Origin: Sphagnum magellanicum
Taxonomy: Eukaryota > Streptophyta > Sphagnopsida > Sphagnales > Sphagnaceae
Assembly: GCA_021904315.1 (NCBI GenBank)
Contig: CM038907.1
Coordinates: 28,155,223 to 28,219,222 of the forward strand
Length of the DNA: 64,000 nt
Direction: 5' to 3'
Shown: one piece after another, positions 46,781 to 59,920 of the stretch
Layout: every line of letters starts with the position of its first letter
Numbering within the stretch: the stretch's first letter is position 1
Translations under genes and position numbers: made by a program
Notes under the pieces: generated by a model
The model's input: only the letters and a program-made list of their open reading frames with translations
Database searches by the model: none
Told to the model about the DNA's origin: nothing

Positions 46781-47300
46781 CACATTTTGGCGAAATTTTG
46801 CACTCAAATAAAAAGCCACATACATTGACAGAATATTTTCTTTTTATTTTATTTTTCACATTTTTGGCGAAGTTTCACACCACAAAAAAAAAAACAAACA
46901 AACAAATTTACTGTGAAATATTCCTTTATATATTTAATTTTCACATTTTGGCAAATTTTTGCACCAAACAAAACACCAAATATACATTGACAGATTATTA
47001 TTCATTTTTATATTTATTTTTCACATTTTGGTGAAGTTTCGCACCAAACAAAATGCCAAATATATCGACAGATTATTATTCCTTTTTATAATTGATTTGT
47101 CACATTCTGGCGAAATTTCTCACTAAAAAACGCCAAATATATTGACAGAATATTCTATTTTATATTTATTTTTCACATTTTGGCGAAGAGAAGTTTTGCA
47201 CGAAACAAAACGCCAAATATATACCGACAGATTATTCCTTTTTATTTTTATTTTTCACATTTTGGCGAAAGTTCGCACCAAAAAAAACAAACGCCACTGG
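46781..47300. repeat. Minisatellite, seven copies of an about 80-bp unit containing TTTGGCGAA
   Basis: 'tttttcacattttggcgaa' marks units at 46781, 46857, 46942, 47022, 47101, 47174 and 47256 (spacing 73-85 bp). Each continues with 'ttcgcaccaaa.aaaacgcc' and 'tat.gacagattattcc'. It ends about 430 bp upstream of the LUC7-like start codon. Confidence 0.9.
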
Positions 47301-47731
47301 GATTAGGGGGCTGTCTAGTCACTAGTTTGCTTCATTAGTGGGTTCCGAAATCATGGCACTAATGTGGCCACTAATCAAACCCTAATCCTGGAATCAGGGC
47401 TTTGGTCCCTCGGGCTCGTTAGCTCTGCGCTTTGTCATATGCGAGTGCGCAGTTTTTGGTGTTTGTTTCGAAGGCAGAAAGAGGAGGGGGAAGTTAGGGA
47501 CGCGAGGAAGTGAGGGAGAATGGATGCATCCATAATCGCGTACGCGGGCTGCGATTGTTCTTCCATTTTGGTTCTTTTTTGGTTTTGTTTCTAGAGTTTT
47601 CTAGCGGTTGGTTGAATCTCTAGGGTTTCCGGTGAGGGTTTTGTTTGAATGCAAAGTTTAGTGGGCAGTTGAGAGTTTGCACGAAGAGGGAATACGGGAC
47701 CGAGTGGAGAGCGGAAAAAAGGGAGGAGGAA
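47301..47731 (+). promoter_or_regulatory. Promoter and 5' leader of the LUC7-like gene
   Basis: GC and CpG rise from about 47400 and AG-rich leader sequence precedes the ATG. An in-frame ATG at 47645 would add 29 residues, but the conserved family N-terminus (MD..ALLDELMG) starts at 47732. Confidence 0.45.
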
Positions 47732-50166
47732 ATGGATCCCAAGGCGTTGCTGGATGAGCTTATGGGAAAGGACAGGGACCTTCCTTTTGATCAGAAGAAG
47801 AAGAACAAATTACGGTTTGACGATCCTGAGGTTTGTTTTGTTTTGGTTTGCTGCCTCCTTTTGTGTTTTGAACCAGATGATTCCTGTTGCTTGCAGGCAG
47901 TTATTGCTTAACTCGTGTCCAGGAACGTGTTAGTGAAAATAGGTTTATTGACTTCGAGGGAGATATGCAAATTTCCATGGAGCAATTTCTTCTAGATCAC
48001 TGGGTTTAGGTTTAGTGTAAGGGAGGTGTTTTACGAGGGTTTGATTGTTGTAATCTTGTGGCATGTTTTGTAGGTTTGTCATTATCATCTAGTAGCTTTT
48101 TGTCCGCATGACTTGTTTCCAAATACGAAGAGCGACCTTGGCCCTTGTGAGAAGATCCATGATGATTCCTTGCGAGCGGATTTCCTCAACTCTAACAAAG
48201 TGCAACAATATGAGGCTGAGTTCCTTGGCTATTTGGAGCGCCTCATAGCTGACTTGGAAAGGTAAGGATGAATTGTGTGGCTCAGGGTATTGCTGGTTGT
48301 GAAAGAGGGGGGGGGCCTTAGATTAGGGAGCCCTCCCTTGCTTATGAATTGAACTAGAGTCATGTGTTTGGTTCCAATTCTCAAGATGCTTATTATGAAG
48401 CTGTGCTTGGTGGGGTCGGAATTGACAGGAAGATAAAGAGGTCACATGAGCGGTTGGAGAAGGAAATGCCGTTGACTGACCATGCACGAACCAATAGTGA
48501 TCGCATCTCTGCCATTGCAATGGAGGTTCAGTCATTGCTCAAACAAGCTGAAAGAGAGGGGGAGGATGGATTGGTGGACCAGGCCCAAGCCACTATGGCC
48601 AAGGTACAGAGGAAATTGGTTTTCAGTGCAATGGGTCTTATCATTAATATACCTCCACTTCCCCTGTTTCCAAATGCTTGTAACGCACAATCACTTCGTT
48701 TTGGCTGCAGCGGGCTATTGGGAATGTTTCCGTCTCTTGGACAAGCACATGCAACAAGACACATAGGTAGCCAGCTTGTAACACACTTCTGTCATATTCT
48801 CACTTTCATGCGGTATTCATCATAGTTCTGGGCTGTGATACATGCTGGCGTTGTGGCAGGTTGAGATCATGAACAAAGAAAAAGACCAGTTGGTGCGTGC
48901 TGTGATGCCTGAATTTGGTAACATATTGGAGAAGGAGAAGCGCATGCAAGTTTGTGAAGTTTGCGGAGCAATGCAGGCTTCTACAGATACTGAAAAACGG
49001 CTGGCCAGTCATCTGGAGGGCAAACAGCATCTGGTGTGTCATATTTGTTGCTGTGTCAATCTAGTTGTTCATGACCTTTCAATCCAACACCTTTGCTGAA
49101 GTGTTCCATTGGTATTTGTGGAAGTGACTGTTACATCTGCATATATGTGGTTCTTGCAGGGTTATTACAGAGTAAGACAAACTGCTGAGCAGCTCCGAAA
49201 GAAAAAGGAAGATGAAAGAGAGGCAAGACAGCGGGAACGTGATGCTGCTGAGAAAGCTGTTGAAGCTGAAACCAAGTCCAAAACTGAGGAAATCACTACT
49301 GAGAAGATAAAAGAGACTGAAAAGGTTTGTTTGTGTACCAGATTTCAGATATTGTTCACATGGGTTAAATTGATTTGAGTGCATGATTGTTTCATTTCTA
49401 GACATCTTATGTGAAGAGAGTAATGATCTTCAATCCTTGAAAGCAATGTAAACCTCATGGTTGTGGGTGCCAAGTGTCCACTCATTTGTTTGCAGTCTCC
49501 AGTAAGAACACTGTTACAGCTACCAGCTGAGTGATGGCCATCTTTGGTCAACCTTTGTATTTAAACATTTCTTTGTGATGATTGGGTCACAGAATGGTGA
49601 TCGTCCTGTTGAGAGAGATTTGGAGCAGGATGGACAAAAAGAACGCAGGTGTGTTTCTTGGTGTCAGTTCTGTTTCTGTTCTTGTCTTGTAATGACTTTC
49701 TCTTGGGAGGCCAAGGATTGTACACATTATGAAGTTTTCTTTTTGTAATGTTTTACCCTTAGCAAGTTTGGAGGCACTGGTATCCAGACTCTGTCTCTTA
49801 TCTGTAGTTGCAATGTTATGCATTGCCTGCTGTGGCAGCCGAAGCAAGGAGAGAAATTGGCGAAGAAGCCGCAGTCCAGATCACATCCGTGATCGGGAGG
49901 CAGAGCGAGAGAGGGAAAGGGACCGAGAAAAGAACAAGGATTGGGCTTCAAATGATAGAGAGAAAGACAGGTATCGTGATCGTGACAGGAGCCGAGATCG
50001 ATACAGGGAAAGGGAGAGAGATAAAGAAAGAGATAGTGATAGAGATGGTCGCAAGGATAGGGATCGGTACAGAGATCGGGCAAGAGATCAGGAGAGAGAG
50101 AGAGATTGGGACAGAATGTCTGGAAGGTCAGCCAGGAGCAGAGATAGAGAACGGGACAGGAGGTAA
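47732..50166 (+). CDS. LUC7: LUC7-like U1 snRNP splicing factor (LUC7RL/LUC7L3 type)
   Basis: Seven exons: 47732-47830, 48074-48261, 48429-48603, 48860-49033, 49160-49324, 49593-49648 and 49839-50166, giving 394 aa. LUC7 proteins sit in the U1 snRNP and stabilise its pairing with the 5' splice site. The N-terminus MDPKALLDELMG is typical. Zinc finger 1 is CCCH (C35, C43, C58, H62; CPHDLFPNTKSDLGPC). Zinc finger 2 is C2H2 (C186, C189, H205, H211; QVCEVCGAMQAS ... SHLEGKQH). Between them lies a helical, coiled region (about 90-170). The C-terminus from about residue 272 is a long RE/RD/RS-rich tail. The start at 47732 matches the family. The last exon is entirely low-complexity Arg/Asp/Glu/Ser, so its long antisense frame is an artefact. 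Confidence 0.95.
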
Positions 50167-50940
50167 AAAGATACTGAAGTAGCAAATTTTTCATTGCTCG
50201 CTTGACATGAGTGCCTGCAGGTTTTGAATTGTGTCAATTCTCAGGATGCTAGGACTTCATGATTTCAAGCATAGTTTCATGACTACAGCTCAGTCTTAAG
50301 CACCTCTTGTGCAAAAAAACAGCCTTGCTGTTAGAATTGGAGGTGGATGCCATAATATCATTTGGAAAGAACGCATTTCTCATGAGTGGGTGGGTTTCTT
50401 GATGTAAACAAATTGGACAGCTTTTCTCTGGAGCTTCTTGGTGGGTTATGTTGAGTTTCAGTCATTTTGTGATGCACTCTTACATTTGTGAACAGGTTAC
50501 ACTGAACCAAATCCTTTTCAGCTGCTATTTTATTCTATTAGGGTTTCCTTATTGCCTTTTATCAACTGGAGAATGCTGACCACAGACAAACTGAACATTG
50601 TAAAGGAGTATCACCTTCCTGCTGTGAATAGTAGCTTTTGATGGTGGTTGTGTCTGTGTGGATCTGTCTGGGTAATCCTATTTGATAGGTAAGTCTAGTT
50701 CCTCACTTCTAGATGTTTCTTAAGAGTCTTTTGCTTGTTACACATGGCTTTCAAGTGAAGCAAAAAATCAAGCTGATCTGCTCTGGTGATATCAATTAAG
50801 CAAAATCTAACAATCTTTGGAAGTGGAAACACCTTGGGAGATATCATGCTTAGCTTGTCTGGGAGATTTTGAATGTGCAGAATGTAGCAGATGCATCAGA
50901 TAGTGTCATTCAAGCTGTGTAATTAGATGTGTTTAAAAAA
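50167..50940 (+). other. 3' UTR and flank of the LUC7-like gene
   Basis: T-rich, moderately complex sequence follows the stop, consistent with a 3' UTR and downstream DNA. No further gene was recognised. Confidence 0.4.
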
Positions 50941-53900
50941 GGTAGGAGATTTCATGTCACATGGACTGCAAGGCCATTTTGTAGAGTCTCTTACGGAGTC
51001 CAATATAAAACAATCAAAGTTCATACAATCATGATAAGAATGTCAAAAATTATTGTAAATGTTGAAAAATAATGTTTTCACAATGTCAATTGAGATGTAT
51101 TATATTTTTTTGGCATTAATGTCAAACATTGTTGGCTAATTTATGCAATATTGGATCAATTTCTAATGAGAGGAAATAATGATTGTGATATCCAACATTT
51201 AAAACCCATTCTATTGCAAGAACCAAGGAAAAATCATTTATGAGAACAGAACCTATTCACCTATGTAAATAAATAAATAATAGAATTGTTGATAAATTTA
51301 GAGTTCACACTAATAATTACCACAACATTAAAAATTCATTTCTATATGGATCATGCAATAATCAAGGATGTTGCCATTTTTCAGCATTTAGTCATTAACA
51401 TCATCAATGCCCAATAATAGGTCTTCCCATCTATTGTAGAACTTTGGAGTTTATGAATTTCCTCCTTGCATGAACCTTGGAAACATTCTACTTGCATTTC
51501 CAAGGCCTTTGCACTAAAATAATATCATAAGTCAAAATTTCAATAGATGAAATAACATCATTTTGACCTTCTCTGGGGAAAATGAAAAGGTTTTATTGAG
51601 CAATTCAAGGTGCAAATAGGAAGATAAGAATATCTTCATGTGTATTTGTTGAGGTGGTGGTTTTGAAATATGATGTTTGAAACATGGATAAGGATGGTGA
51701 GAATGAGCACATAATTAACTAGTCCATATTGAGCTTTGACTTTGTTACAATGTTCAACAAGTCTATGCGCCATGTACATTCTTCACCTTATTGTTGCCTT
51801 TACCTTTCTTTTTTTCCCATGTTGCATGTCTCTTGATTCCTTTTTCTTGATTCATGCTTACATTTATTCATTTGTGGTAGGAGGAAATATGTTTAAATTG
51901 CAAGCAAAATTGTTGATCAAAGGAAAACCTATAAGAATGGTGATGTAATGGGGTTGCGTCTTTTGTGAGCAAGGCAAGCTAGGGCAAAAGGAAGCAAGAG
52001 AAGTTGTCACAAGTTGCAAAGTGTGAAGAAGTAAAATAGGTGTTTTTAAAAAATGATACATTGACCATCTTTGTAAATTAACAAAGTACACAACAACATA
52101 TTATGGATGTATGTGGTGGATCATGATAACAATTAATAATGTAGCATACAACACATGCAACTTAATAATTAAAGGTGAGTCTTAACTTTGTTACAAAGAT
52201 TGAATAACATTTTCATGTAGGTGAAAAAGGCTAGTGGAAACAAGAGACACATGCTCACATGGAGATGATGTTTGTCAAATTGTGATCAATTAAAAGTGTA
52301 GCTTTGGATTCATCTCTCCTTTCTTTAAAAAGTGACCTAATTTTAATCCTTGTATATTAAATTTATTGACACATTACCTAACTTCAAATTGTATTTCTAC
52401 ATGTGAATATGTACATGGTGTTACAACCTCAGGTTTGGGCTTGAAACCAAGATTAAAACATGAGAAAAAATGTCAACTGGGAAAGTGTCTTAAGATTCAA
52501 ACACATTTTTGCAAGTGTGGGAGAGTGCAAAGGAGTCCCAACATTTCCAAGTGGATTTTCACTTTGGGAGTTGAAATCTCATAAATGTCCCAAATATTTG
52601 GAACAAAAGAAAAAATAACAAACCTTGTCCAAATTTTAAACCATGGAATTTTTTTGAAACATAGATATTGAAAGTGGGCTTGCATTTTCCATTTGGAGAT
52701 TTGAAGTTCAAATTATGGCCAAAATAATGGTTGAGAATCAAATTGACAATTTCATGCTTAACCACTAAATTTAGGGAAACATGGGTGAAATGACATTGAA
52801 TTGAAATGTGCAATGCAACATTGGAAAATTTTCTTCTTGAATGATATAATTTCTCACTTTGAAGCTCCACGTTTGGAGCTTGTATATGTGAATTATGAGC
52901 CTAGAAAATAACAAGACCCCATTTATAACTTGGTTTTGGGAGTTTTTGAAACTTCCACTTGTAAATCCAATTTTTAAAAACTATTTGAATGTATTATTTG
53001 CCACCAATCACAAAATATAATATAAACATGAGTGTGATCCTTCCTCTCAAAGGTCTAAGTAATGTGAATCAAGTGTTTTTGGGTTCCCCATGGTTAAACC
53101 ATAACACCAATTGGCTCCAATTTGTGTTAACCAATTTCCTTGGTTTGTGTAAGTTAATTTGTTTTTGAATTTGCACTAGCACCTTCATCCTAGTCCCATC
53201 TCATAACTCCTACACATCATTTTAACCCCCAAGTGCATGGAGCTACAGAATGTGCCCTAAGTTGCATTCCATTGTAACACCAAAAATTAATAAGGTACTT
53301 ACCCCCAATAGTCTAGGGGTGCACAACACAACTTGTTCATTACATTGTGTTATTATGTAGATGAATATTCAACAAACAAGTATAGTTCTTTTACCTTGAT
53401 GCGATTCATTGCTTGATGTTGATTCAATTATGATCTGCAATGAATTATTAGCCAATAGTTTTCATGGATTGGAAACATTATTTGGACTACGACAATGTGC
53501 TTTAAAATGTTGTAGAAATCCTTTGGAAACACCCCAAAATACTTGCCACTTTGTCTACTACAAACTACCTATGCAAATCAACAAAATGGTTGGGGAATTG
53601 ATTGTATTAATTGCATTGCTCCCATATTCAATCTCTAAACCTTTTTTTTTTCTCTCAAATACTTCTCCTACTATTATATGACCTAATGATACTTGTTTTA
53701 TACTTTGCATGATGGAGGAAAATCATTAACTAGTGTAAGGATGATGGGGAAAACCTTTGCAAAATTGTCACATTATTGGTTTTGAATTTCAAGCAAATTG
53801 GGACCTTCATTTGTGGCTAGAAATTTGGAAATTTTAAGAAGGTAAAATTTCACTCAAAGTATGGGTAAATACATTGGAGACATTTTTAAAAATTAGAGAT

Positions 53901-55639
53901 AAGGTACAAACTTTCCAACCTCTTTTACCATGTTTTTTTGTGCTTGGATTGTGTTCAAGAAAAAAGTCCTTTCTTTTTGCAAAGTTTTGGTCAAGGGTTG
54001 TAAAAGCTAGCACGTCTCTTTGTTGTTGTTGACAATTTTAGGGCTTTGTAAGCAAACACAATAACCCTTTGCCATCCTTAAGAGAAATGTTAAATAAATT
54101 GCTCATTAATTATTGGTGTTTAAAGCTAGTTGAATCTTGACAACAAACCTTACATGTGAAATCAATTTTCTTATTGACTTTTGAACAAACATGATTTACC
54201 CATATTTTCTATACATGTATTTGCAATGAAAGGTCAAGAAACAAAATGTCACCACAAGCATGCATGTATAAATCAAAGATTTATATTGAGATGTTTGTTT
54301 ATGGAGTGAAATTTATCTATTTTTGTTAGTTATAGGTTGAAAAAAATTCAACTTGATTAAACAATTGTAATATAATAAAAAAGGTTTTTTTCTTTTTTCT
54401 TTTTGAAGGTTTATTGTAAAGCCTTGTATTTGCCCTTAGTTGGAAATTTTAAGTTAGTTCACCCAACTTCATGTCAATTGTTGGAGACTTTAACAAGGGA
54501 AAACATGCATGAATTTCCATAGATTCAACAAGTATTGTTACACATTGGGCTACTTATTGAGAGACAAATTTTCAATTGTAACATGGCTATCCAATGCTAA
54601 CTTTCTCATCATCATTTTCATCACAATCCTTGAATTTTTTTTTTAAGTTCATGAACTTTGAAGGTTTAGGAGAGTTCAAAATAAACTTCCTCTTTGACCT
54701 TTAATGAACTCCTATCTTAGAACCCAAGGTATCACAATGCCATGTGCTCAATGGTGTGCCTAGCAAGACCCAAAAAACTTCTACATTGAATCCAAACAAC
54801 ACCTAACATTGTACTAAAAGTTAATTTGTTTAAACTTTCTTGAAATTCCATATTGACAAGTAGTTTAAATACAAAAGGACACATTTGCATTTGGATTTCA
54901 TACAAATTTCTAAAGGAAAAATGTTAAATTAGCCATTTTCATTTACTTTTCCTATCATACAACAACATTTATTACCCTGTAATGCATAGGGGTGACCAAA
55001 ACAAAGAGTTCATTACTTGCATGTACACATTTGAATGCACAATTGCTATTACTACCTTGCTACTAGAACAAGAAGCATTTGTCATCCTTCCCATCATGCC
55101 TACAATGCTACTTGGACATATAATCACTACCTGATTGGTCAAAATCACTCCTCTAACCACATATTTCAAGTTTAAATCCATCCCTTGAAAATTTGTTTCC
55201 ATCACCAAATTAAAACCTTCCATGTTTAAAATCATCAATCGATGTTCAACTTGTTACCAAAAAAAATTTGAGTAGAACCATGGCTTTTGAGTGCCCTTGT
55301 AGGAACAAGTCAATTTATGTTGTTGTTGCCTAGAAATAATTGGTTACATCTATCAACAACCTCTTCACTTTGGCTTCCAAATTTACTTGGTAGTAAAAGC
55401 ATAGGTCCCATTAGCTACTATAGGAAACAAGTGTACCATTGTCCTCCACATAGGCAAGCACTAATGTGGTGAAAAAAGAGATCAAAATATTGCTTAAAAT
55501 GAACTTTTCACTATATGTTGATTGCAACCCAAATTTGTTTTTCATAAACTAGTTGATTTCAAGTTTTAGGTCTATTTTGACATGTGCAACATTTTGCCAA
55601 GCAAAGCTTTCCAAAATTGACACTTTGACTAATGGAAGG
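50941..55639. other. AT-rich intergenic DNA
   Basis: I recognise no gene, RNA or defined TE over about 4.7 kb. Open frames of 60-103 codons here have no family features. Given the fossils around it, more decayed genes may be hidden here. Confidence 0.35.
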
Positions 55640-58087
55640 ACATGGAATGCATTTTGATGAAAACATTTGTGAATCATAGGGTGTTCTTGGTGTGCCAAGA
55701 AGTTAAATACAAATGGATAGTCAACCATTGGAAGGTAGGAGTAGGTTGAAGATAACCAATCTTTTAGTTGATCACAAGCACCTTGCAAAGATTTGGCAAA
55801 CATCCCAACAAAATGTTTGTAAGTTTTCCTTGGCAACAAACTACTACTTGAACACAATCTATATCAACATACAAAGAAATAGTAGCTTGTGGGTGCAAAA
55901 TACCATGCCAACACATGCAAAACTTTGTATTCAAGTTGTGGAGACCACTATTTTGTCTAACAAAGTTATCAATGACATCCCATGAGTCCCAAATGTAGTT
56001 GAAAGAACTTGTGCTTTCATGTTGCATTCACCAAATATATTTGAAATCACAACAACAATCATGAATCATGTTACTACAACTTGTCAAATCCAATGTAACC
56101 AACACATTTCTCCAAACATGCACACTGTATTTACATTGTTTTACATGCACTTGTGCAAGAAAGGTTTAATTTACATTTAATAGTGGTGAATTCCTACAAA
56201 CCTTAAAATTCAAGTTGATAATCTTGTAAAATGTATTTGTGGGAATAATTTCTTCAAATTGTAATATAGGTGTTGAAGCAATCACAACCCTTATTGTGAT
56301 GTGTGAATACTTTATTCGGAACCAAACAAGCACTAGAAAAAATTTGCATATTTTCAACTATAGTTTACAATTAGATTTTAGTTGCAAACGACATTTGCAA
56401 CTAAAATGACTTATAGTTGTGTTGCACAAGTTACATAAGACATTAGTCGCAAATGTTAATGTCATGATGATGTCATCACATAGACAGTGGATGAAGCATG
56501 GGTTTGAGTTGATTCTATTTTTCATTTGTAAATTGTATAACACATGCAACTATCATGCAACTAGTAATAATCATAATATCTATTTATTATGTCATTTGAG
56601 TGATATATAGTTTTAGTTTATTAATTAGAATTATTTGAATACTAAATTTCAACTAGTTATTATTTAATTTCTATTAAATGGATAACTAGTTAATAATAAT
56701 AATTTTACATTTTAATAATACTTAATTCTGAATTAGTTAATAAACTAGTTAATTAATAAATATCTTATCAATGAATAATTATTAATAAATTTAATTTATT
56801 TAATATGTAATATCAATTGATTAATAATTAGTTCTAGTTTACTAAATAATATTTAATCTTATTGACTAAAAAAATAATTAATAATTTTAATTTATTTAAT
56901 ATGTAACATCAATCAATTAATAACTAATTTTAATTTATTAAGAAATATTTAATTTTAATGACTAAATAAATAATAAATAATAATATATTTAATATGTAAT
57001 ATCAATCAATCAATAACTATTTTAATTTATTAAGTAGTATTTACTCTTAATGATTGAATTAATAATAATAATAATAATATTTAATATCGATGAGTTAATA
57101 GTTATTTTTAGTTTATTAAGTAGTATTTAATTTTAATGAATAAATAATTATAAATATTAATTATAATTAATTGAATACTAAATTTCAACTAATTATTAAT
57201 TGATTGATATTAGATAATTATTCAATATTAATGAGTTGCATCACAATTATTGATAAGAAAAATAATAATGAATATAAATTTGAATTATAATATGCCTTTA
57301 ATATACCCTGAATGTACTTTTCACAAAAAAATTACATTATACCCTACAAATATGTTGATAATATTCACAATAAACATTTATTATAGTATAAATAGATTTT
57401 TGAATTGTTGAACCCCCAAATATGTAGGTTTATCATGCCCATAATACACATTGTACATAATTTGTGATTAAGTTTTCATTACATATGCAATTAATGGGCC
57501 ATGAAGGCTTATTCATAGATGAATATAATTTAAAAAACATTCACATAGGAAGATGAAGAAGATAGTAGTTGCACATTAGTCATAGTATAGTCACAAATCC
57601 TCCTCAAATTTGATGAAGTTGGCAAATAGTTGCAAAAGTAGTCACAAACGACACATAGTTGTATGTAGTCACAAATAAGATGGTTGCATATCGCCAAATT
57701 TCTTCTAGTTAAGTCACATTGTACATCTCCAACTTCATTTGCATCCAATGCCACACAAAGATTAAAAGAATTTTGAAACATCATTACTTCAAAAGTCAAG
57801 TATTTCAAGTTTTAGATTGATATGCATATCAAACATGCCACATTGATTTGAATCATGGAAAATAAATGAGGTTTAGTAGGTGTAGTGACAAGTTAACTAC
57901 CATCATAGGATCCACCAAATAGGACTATTGGGGAATTAAAAGTGTTTTTTAGATCAATTATTGGAGTTGAAAAATCCACTAATGCTTGCTATGAGGTTAA
58001 TGAAGTCCAGGAGTTAACATCCTATAATGTTATTTTATTGTTCCCATGTGGCATCAATTCTCCATAGTAATGGTGTCGTTTCCAAAA
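55640..58087 (-). pseudogene. S28 serine carboxypeptidase (prolyl/Pro-X carboxypeptidase) fossil, split by a transposon
   Basis: Exon remnants on the minus strand follow family order. 58087-57893 reads HHYYGELMPHGNN, then SLTS.QALVDF, then SPIVLFGGSYDG, where the family has the nucleophile motif GGSYGG. 56330-56202 reads VWFRIKYSHITIRV, then ASTPILQFEEI and TFYKI. About 56012-55917 reads YIWDSWDVIDNF, then GLHNLNTKF. About 55783-55640 reads CDQLKDWLSSTYSYLPMVDYPF. These match EHRYYG.s.PfG, lts.QaLaDfa, fGGSYGGmLaaWfR.KYPh.., ssAPilqF and L..WLs.aY..lAMvDYPyP. Stops, a Gly-to-Asp change after the catalytic Ser and a 1.38-kb insertion at 56331-57710 show that it is dead. Living homologues are vacuolar or secreted peptidases cleaving after proline. 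Confidence 0.75.
56331..57710. mobile_element. CACTA-like (En/Spm type) non-autonomous DNA transposon with AAG target duplication
   Basis: The left end reads CACTAGAAAAAATTTGC and the right end, read on the other strand, AACTAGAAGAAATTTGGC. These are imperfect terminal inverted repeats of the CACTA(C/G)AAGAAA type. The 3-bp AAG precedes the left end (56328-56330) and follows the right end (57711-57713), the 3-bp duplication size of this superfamily. Subterminal zones at both ends carry repeated 'agtcgcaaa / gttgcaaacgac' motifs, also typical. The interior (about 56580-57260) is nearly pure A/T (taataatta) with no transposase. It sits inside the S28 peptidase fossil. Confidence 0.75.
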
Positions 58088-59920
58088 TACAACACATTTT
58101 GTATTGTTTGTTTAAACTTTATTTGTGTTATATGAAAGAATACCTGATTGGCCAAATAGTTAGAGGGTTAAGTATTTGTCTCTAAAACAATAACAATGCA
58201 AAAGCTACAAGTAAAAAACACACACACACAACAATCAAAATCTATAACAAGAAAAAAATAAAAATGAACAAAATCCACTTCTAGAAAGAAAATAAAGGTT
58301 CCAAAAACTAGGGCAATATCCTAAGGAAATCCACTATTGATAGCAAACCATTCAACATTGCCTTTATTCCTATAGTAGAGGAAGATGAAATTTCGCTTGT
58401 TATCTCCAATCTAGTGATGGGCAATTAGGTCATGTTGTTGGAATGTGGTTCGTTCTTGAATTCAAAATGTTTAAAAACTTTCCAAATCTCCAACCACAAA
58501 TGAGGATCCCAATTTATAGCAATCGTAACATATGGCCTTGAAAGTTCATTGCTACTACAACTGATACTAAGGTTCCATAATTACAACAACTCCTATATCC
58601 TTGGTCATCCCACATGTTAACTTCTGTCATAGCTTGGATTGGAAATCAAATATTCTTCAAGCTTCTTCTTGCGCTTCTTTTTCCTTGAAGCCAAAAAAAA
58701 AACATATTAAAAGAAAAAAACAAAGAAAAAACATAATTCTTGAAAGAACCTAAATAAATGAAGAAATGAAGAGAAGAAAATGAAAACCCACTTCAAAAAC
58801 TTTCAAAGCTTAGATTCCTCATGCTTCTTGGAGAAGCATACTACATGTACTACACACATTGCAACACAAAAACTTCTCCCAATAATGTCCCAACAATGTC
58901 ATATGTGTTTTCTTATTTTCAATTGAATTTTGAAACACTTAACCTCAAGTTCCACACTTTACACAAATAAACCGATATTGACTTCAATGGCAAACATTGG
59001 AATGATGGGCAATAATGTTTCAAATGTTCTATGGATGGCGATGCAAAGTGGGCTTGCCTATGTGACATTGGAGAACTAGCTAGGTTGACAAGTGCCATAG
59101 TAAAGGGTCAAACATTGCTCAATGGGGGTTGTTTAGCAATCTCACCTTGGTATACATTTTACACATCAATTGCCACGATCTATTCTCTTGTACGACTAAA
59201 AGAGGTCAAAACTAAGAACAAGAGCATGACACCTTACAATGGAAAGATTGCTCCTTCTTATGGCAATGTGCCATCCTCAAATTGAATGGGAATAATTGTG
59301 TTCTAATGAACCCACCCTAGGGCCACATTCTACTTCCTAGAATGTGTGCCTTTGCGTAATGACCTATTAATAACCTACCAATTGGTTTTTGATTTTTTTC
59401 ATAACCTAGTTGAAAATCAATTGTTTGTGGAAATTGATAGCATGTGTGGTCCCCAAAACAATTTCCCAAAAAAAAAAACCTACTTGATGATTATTTTAAA
59501 AAGCAATAATTGGCCAACAATTGTAATAACTTAAGGGAAAGTTATTTTTAGTCATGAGAAGTTCCCATGCAAGGTGGGCCCCTATAACGAGGCATCCCAT
59601 TGTATAAGCTTGCCTACCTTGCTCATTCCATTGGGTTAATGCCCTAGTAGTCGAAGAGCATTACGCATTAAACCCTAAACCTTGAGCTTCGCCTTTGATT
59701 CACAAGTTGTAACACCCCTACATGCAAAGGGTAAAATTTGGACTCAAAAACCCCGATTTAGTCTTAGCATGGGACATTTACCATGGTTACATGCAACCTC
59801 AAAAACTTCAGGCCTTTACCATGGTAACCAATGTAGGTGCTCGTTCACCCAAGGCTTTGCAAAAGTAACATAGTTAGGTTGTAAAGTAGAATAGGTAAAT
59901 AAGCAAACAATGGAATTGGT
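58088..59920. other. AT-rich intergenic DNA
   Basis: Upstream exons of the S28 fossil would be expected here on the minus strand, but I could not find them. A CA microsatellite sits at about 58218-58229. The 84-aa frame at 59031-59285 has no recognised family. Confidence 0.35.

Noticed and set aside
49727-50194. 155-aa minus-strand frame and 124-aa alternative plus frame over the LUC7 last exon
   Set aside because: They are shadows of the Arg/Asp/Glu/Ser-rich tail. The frame that joins exon 6 in phase is the RE/RD/RS one.
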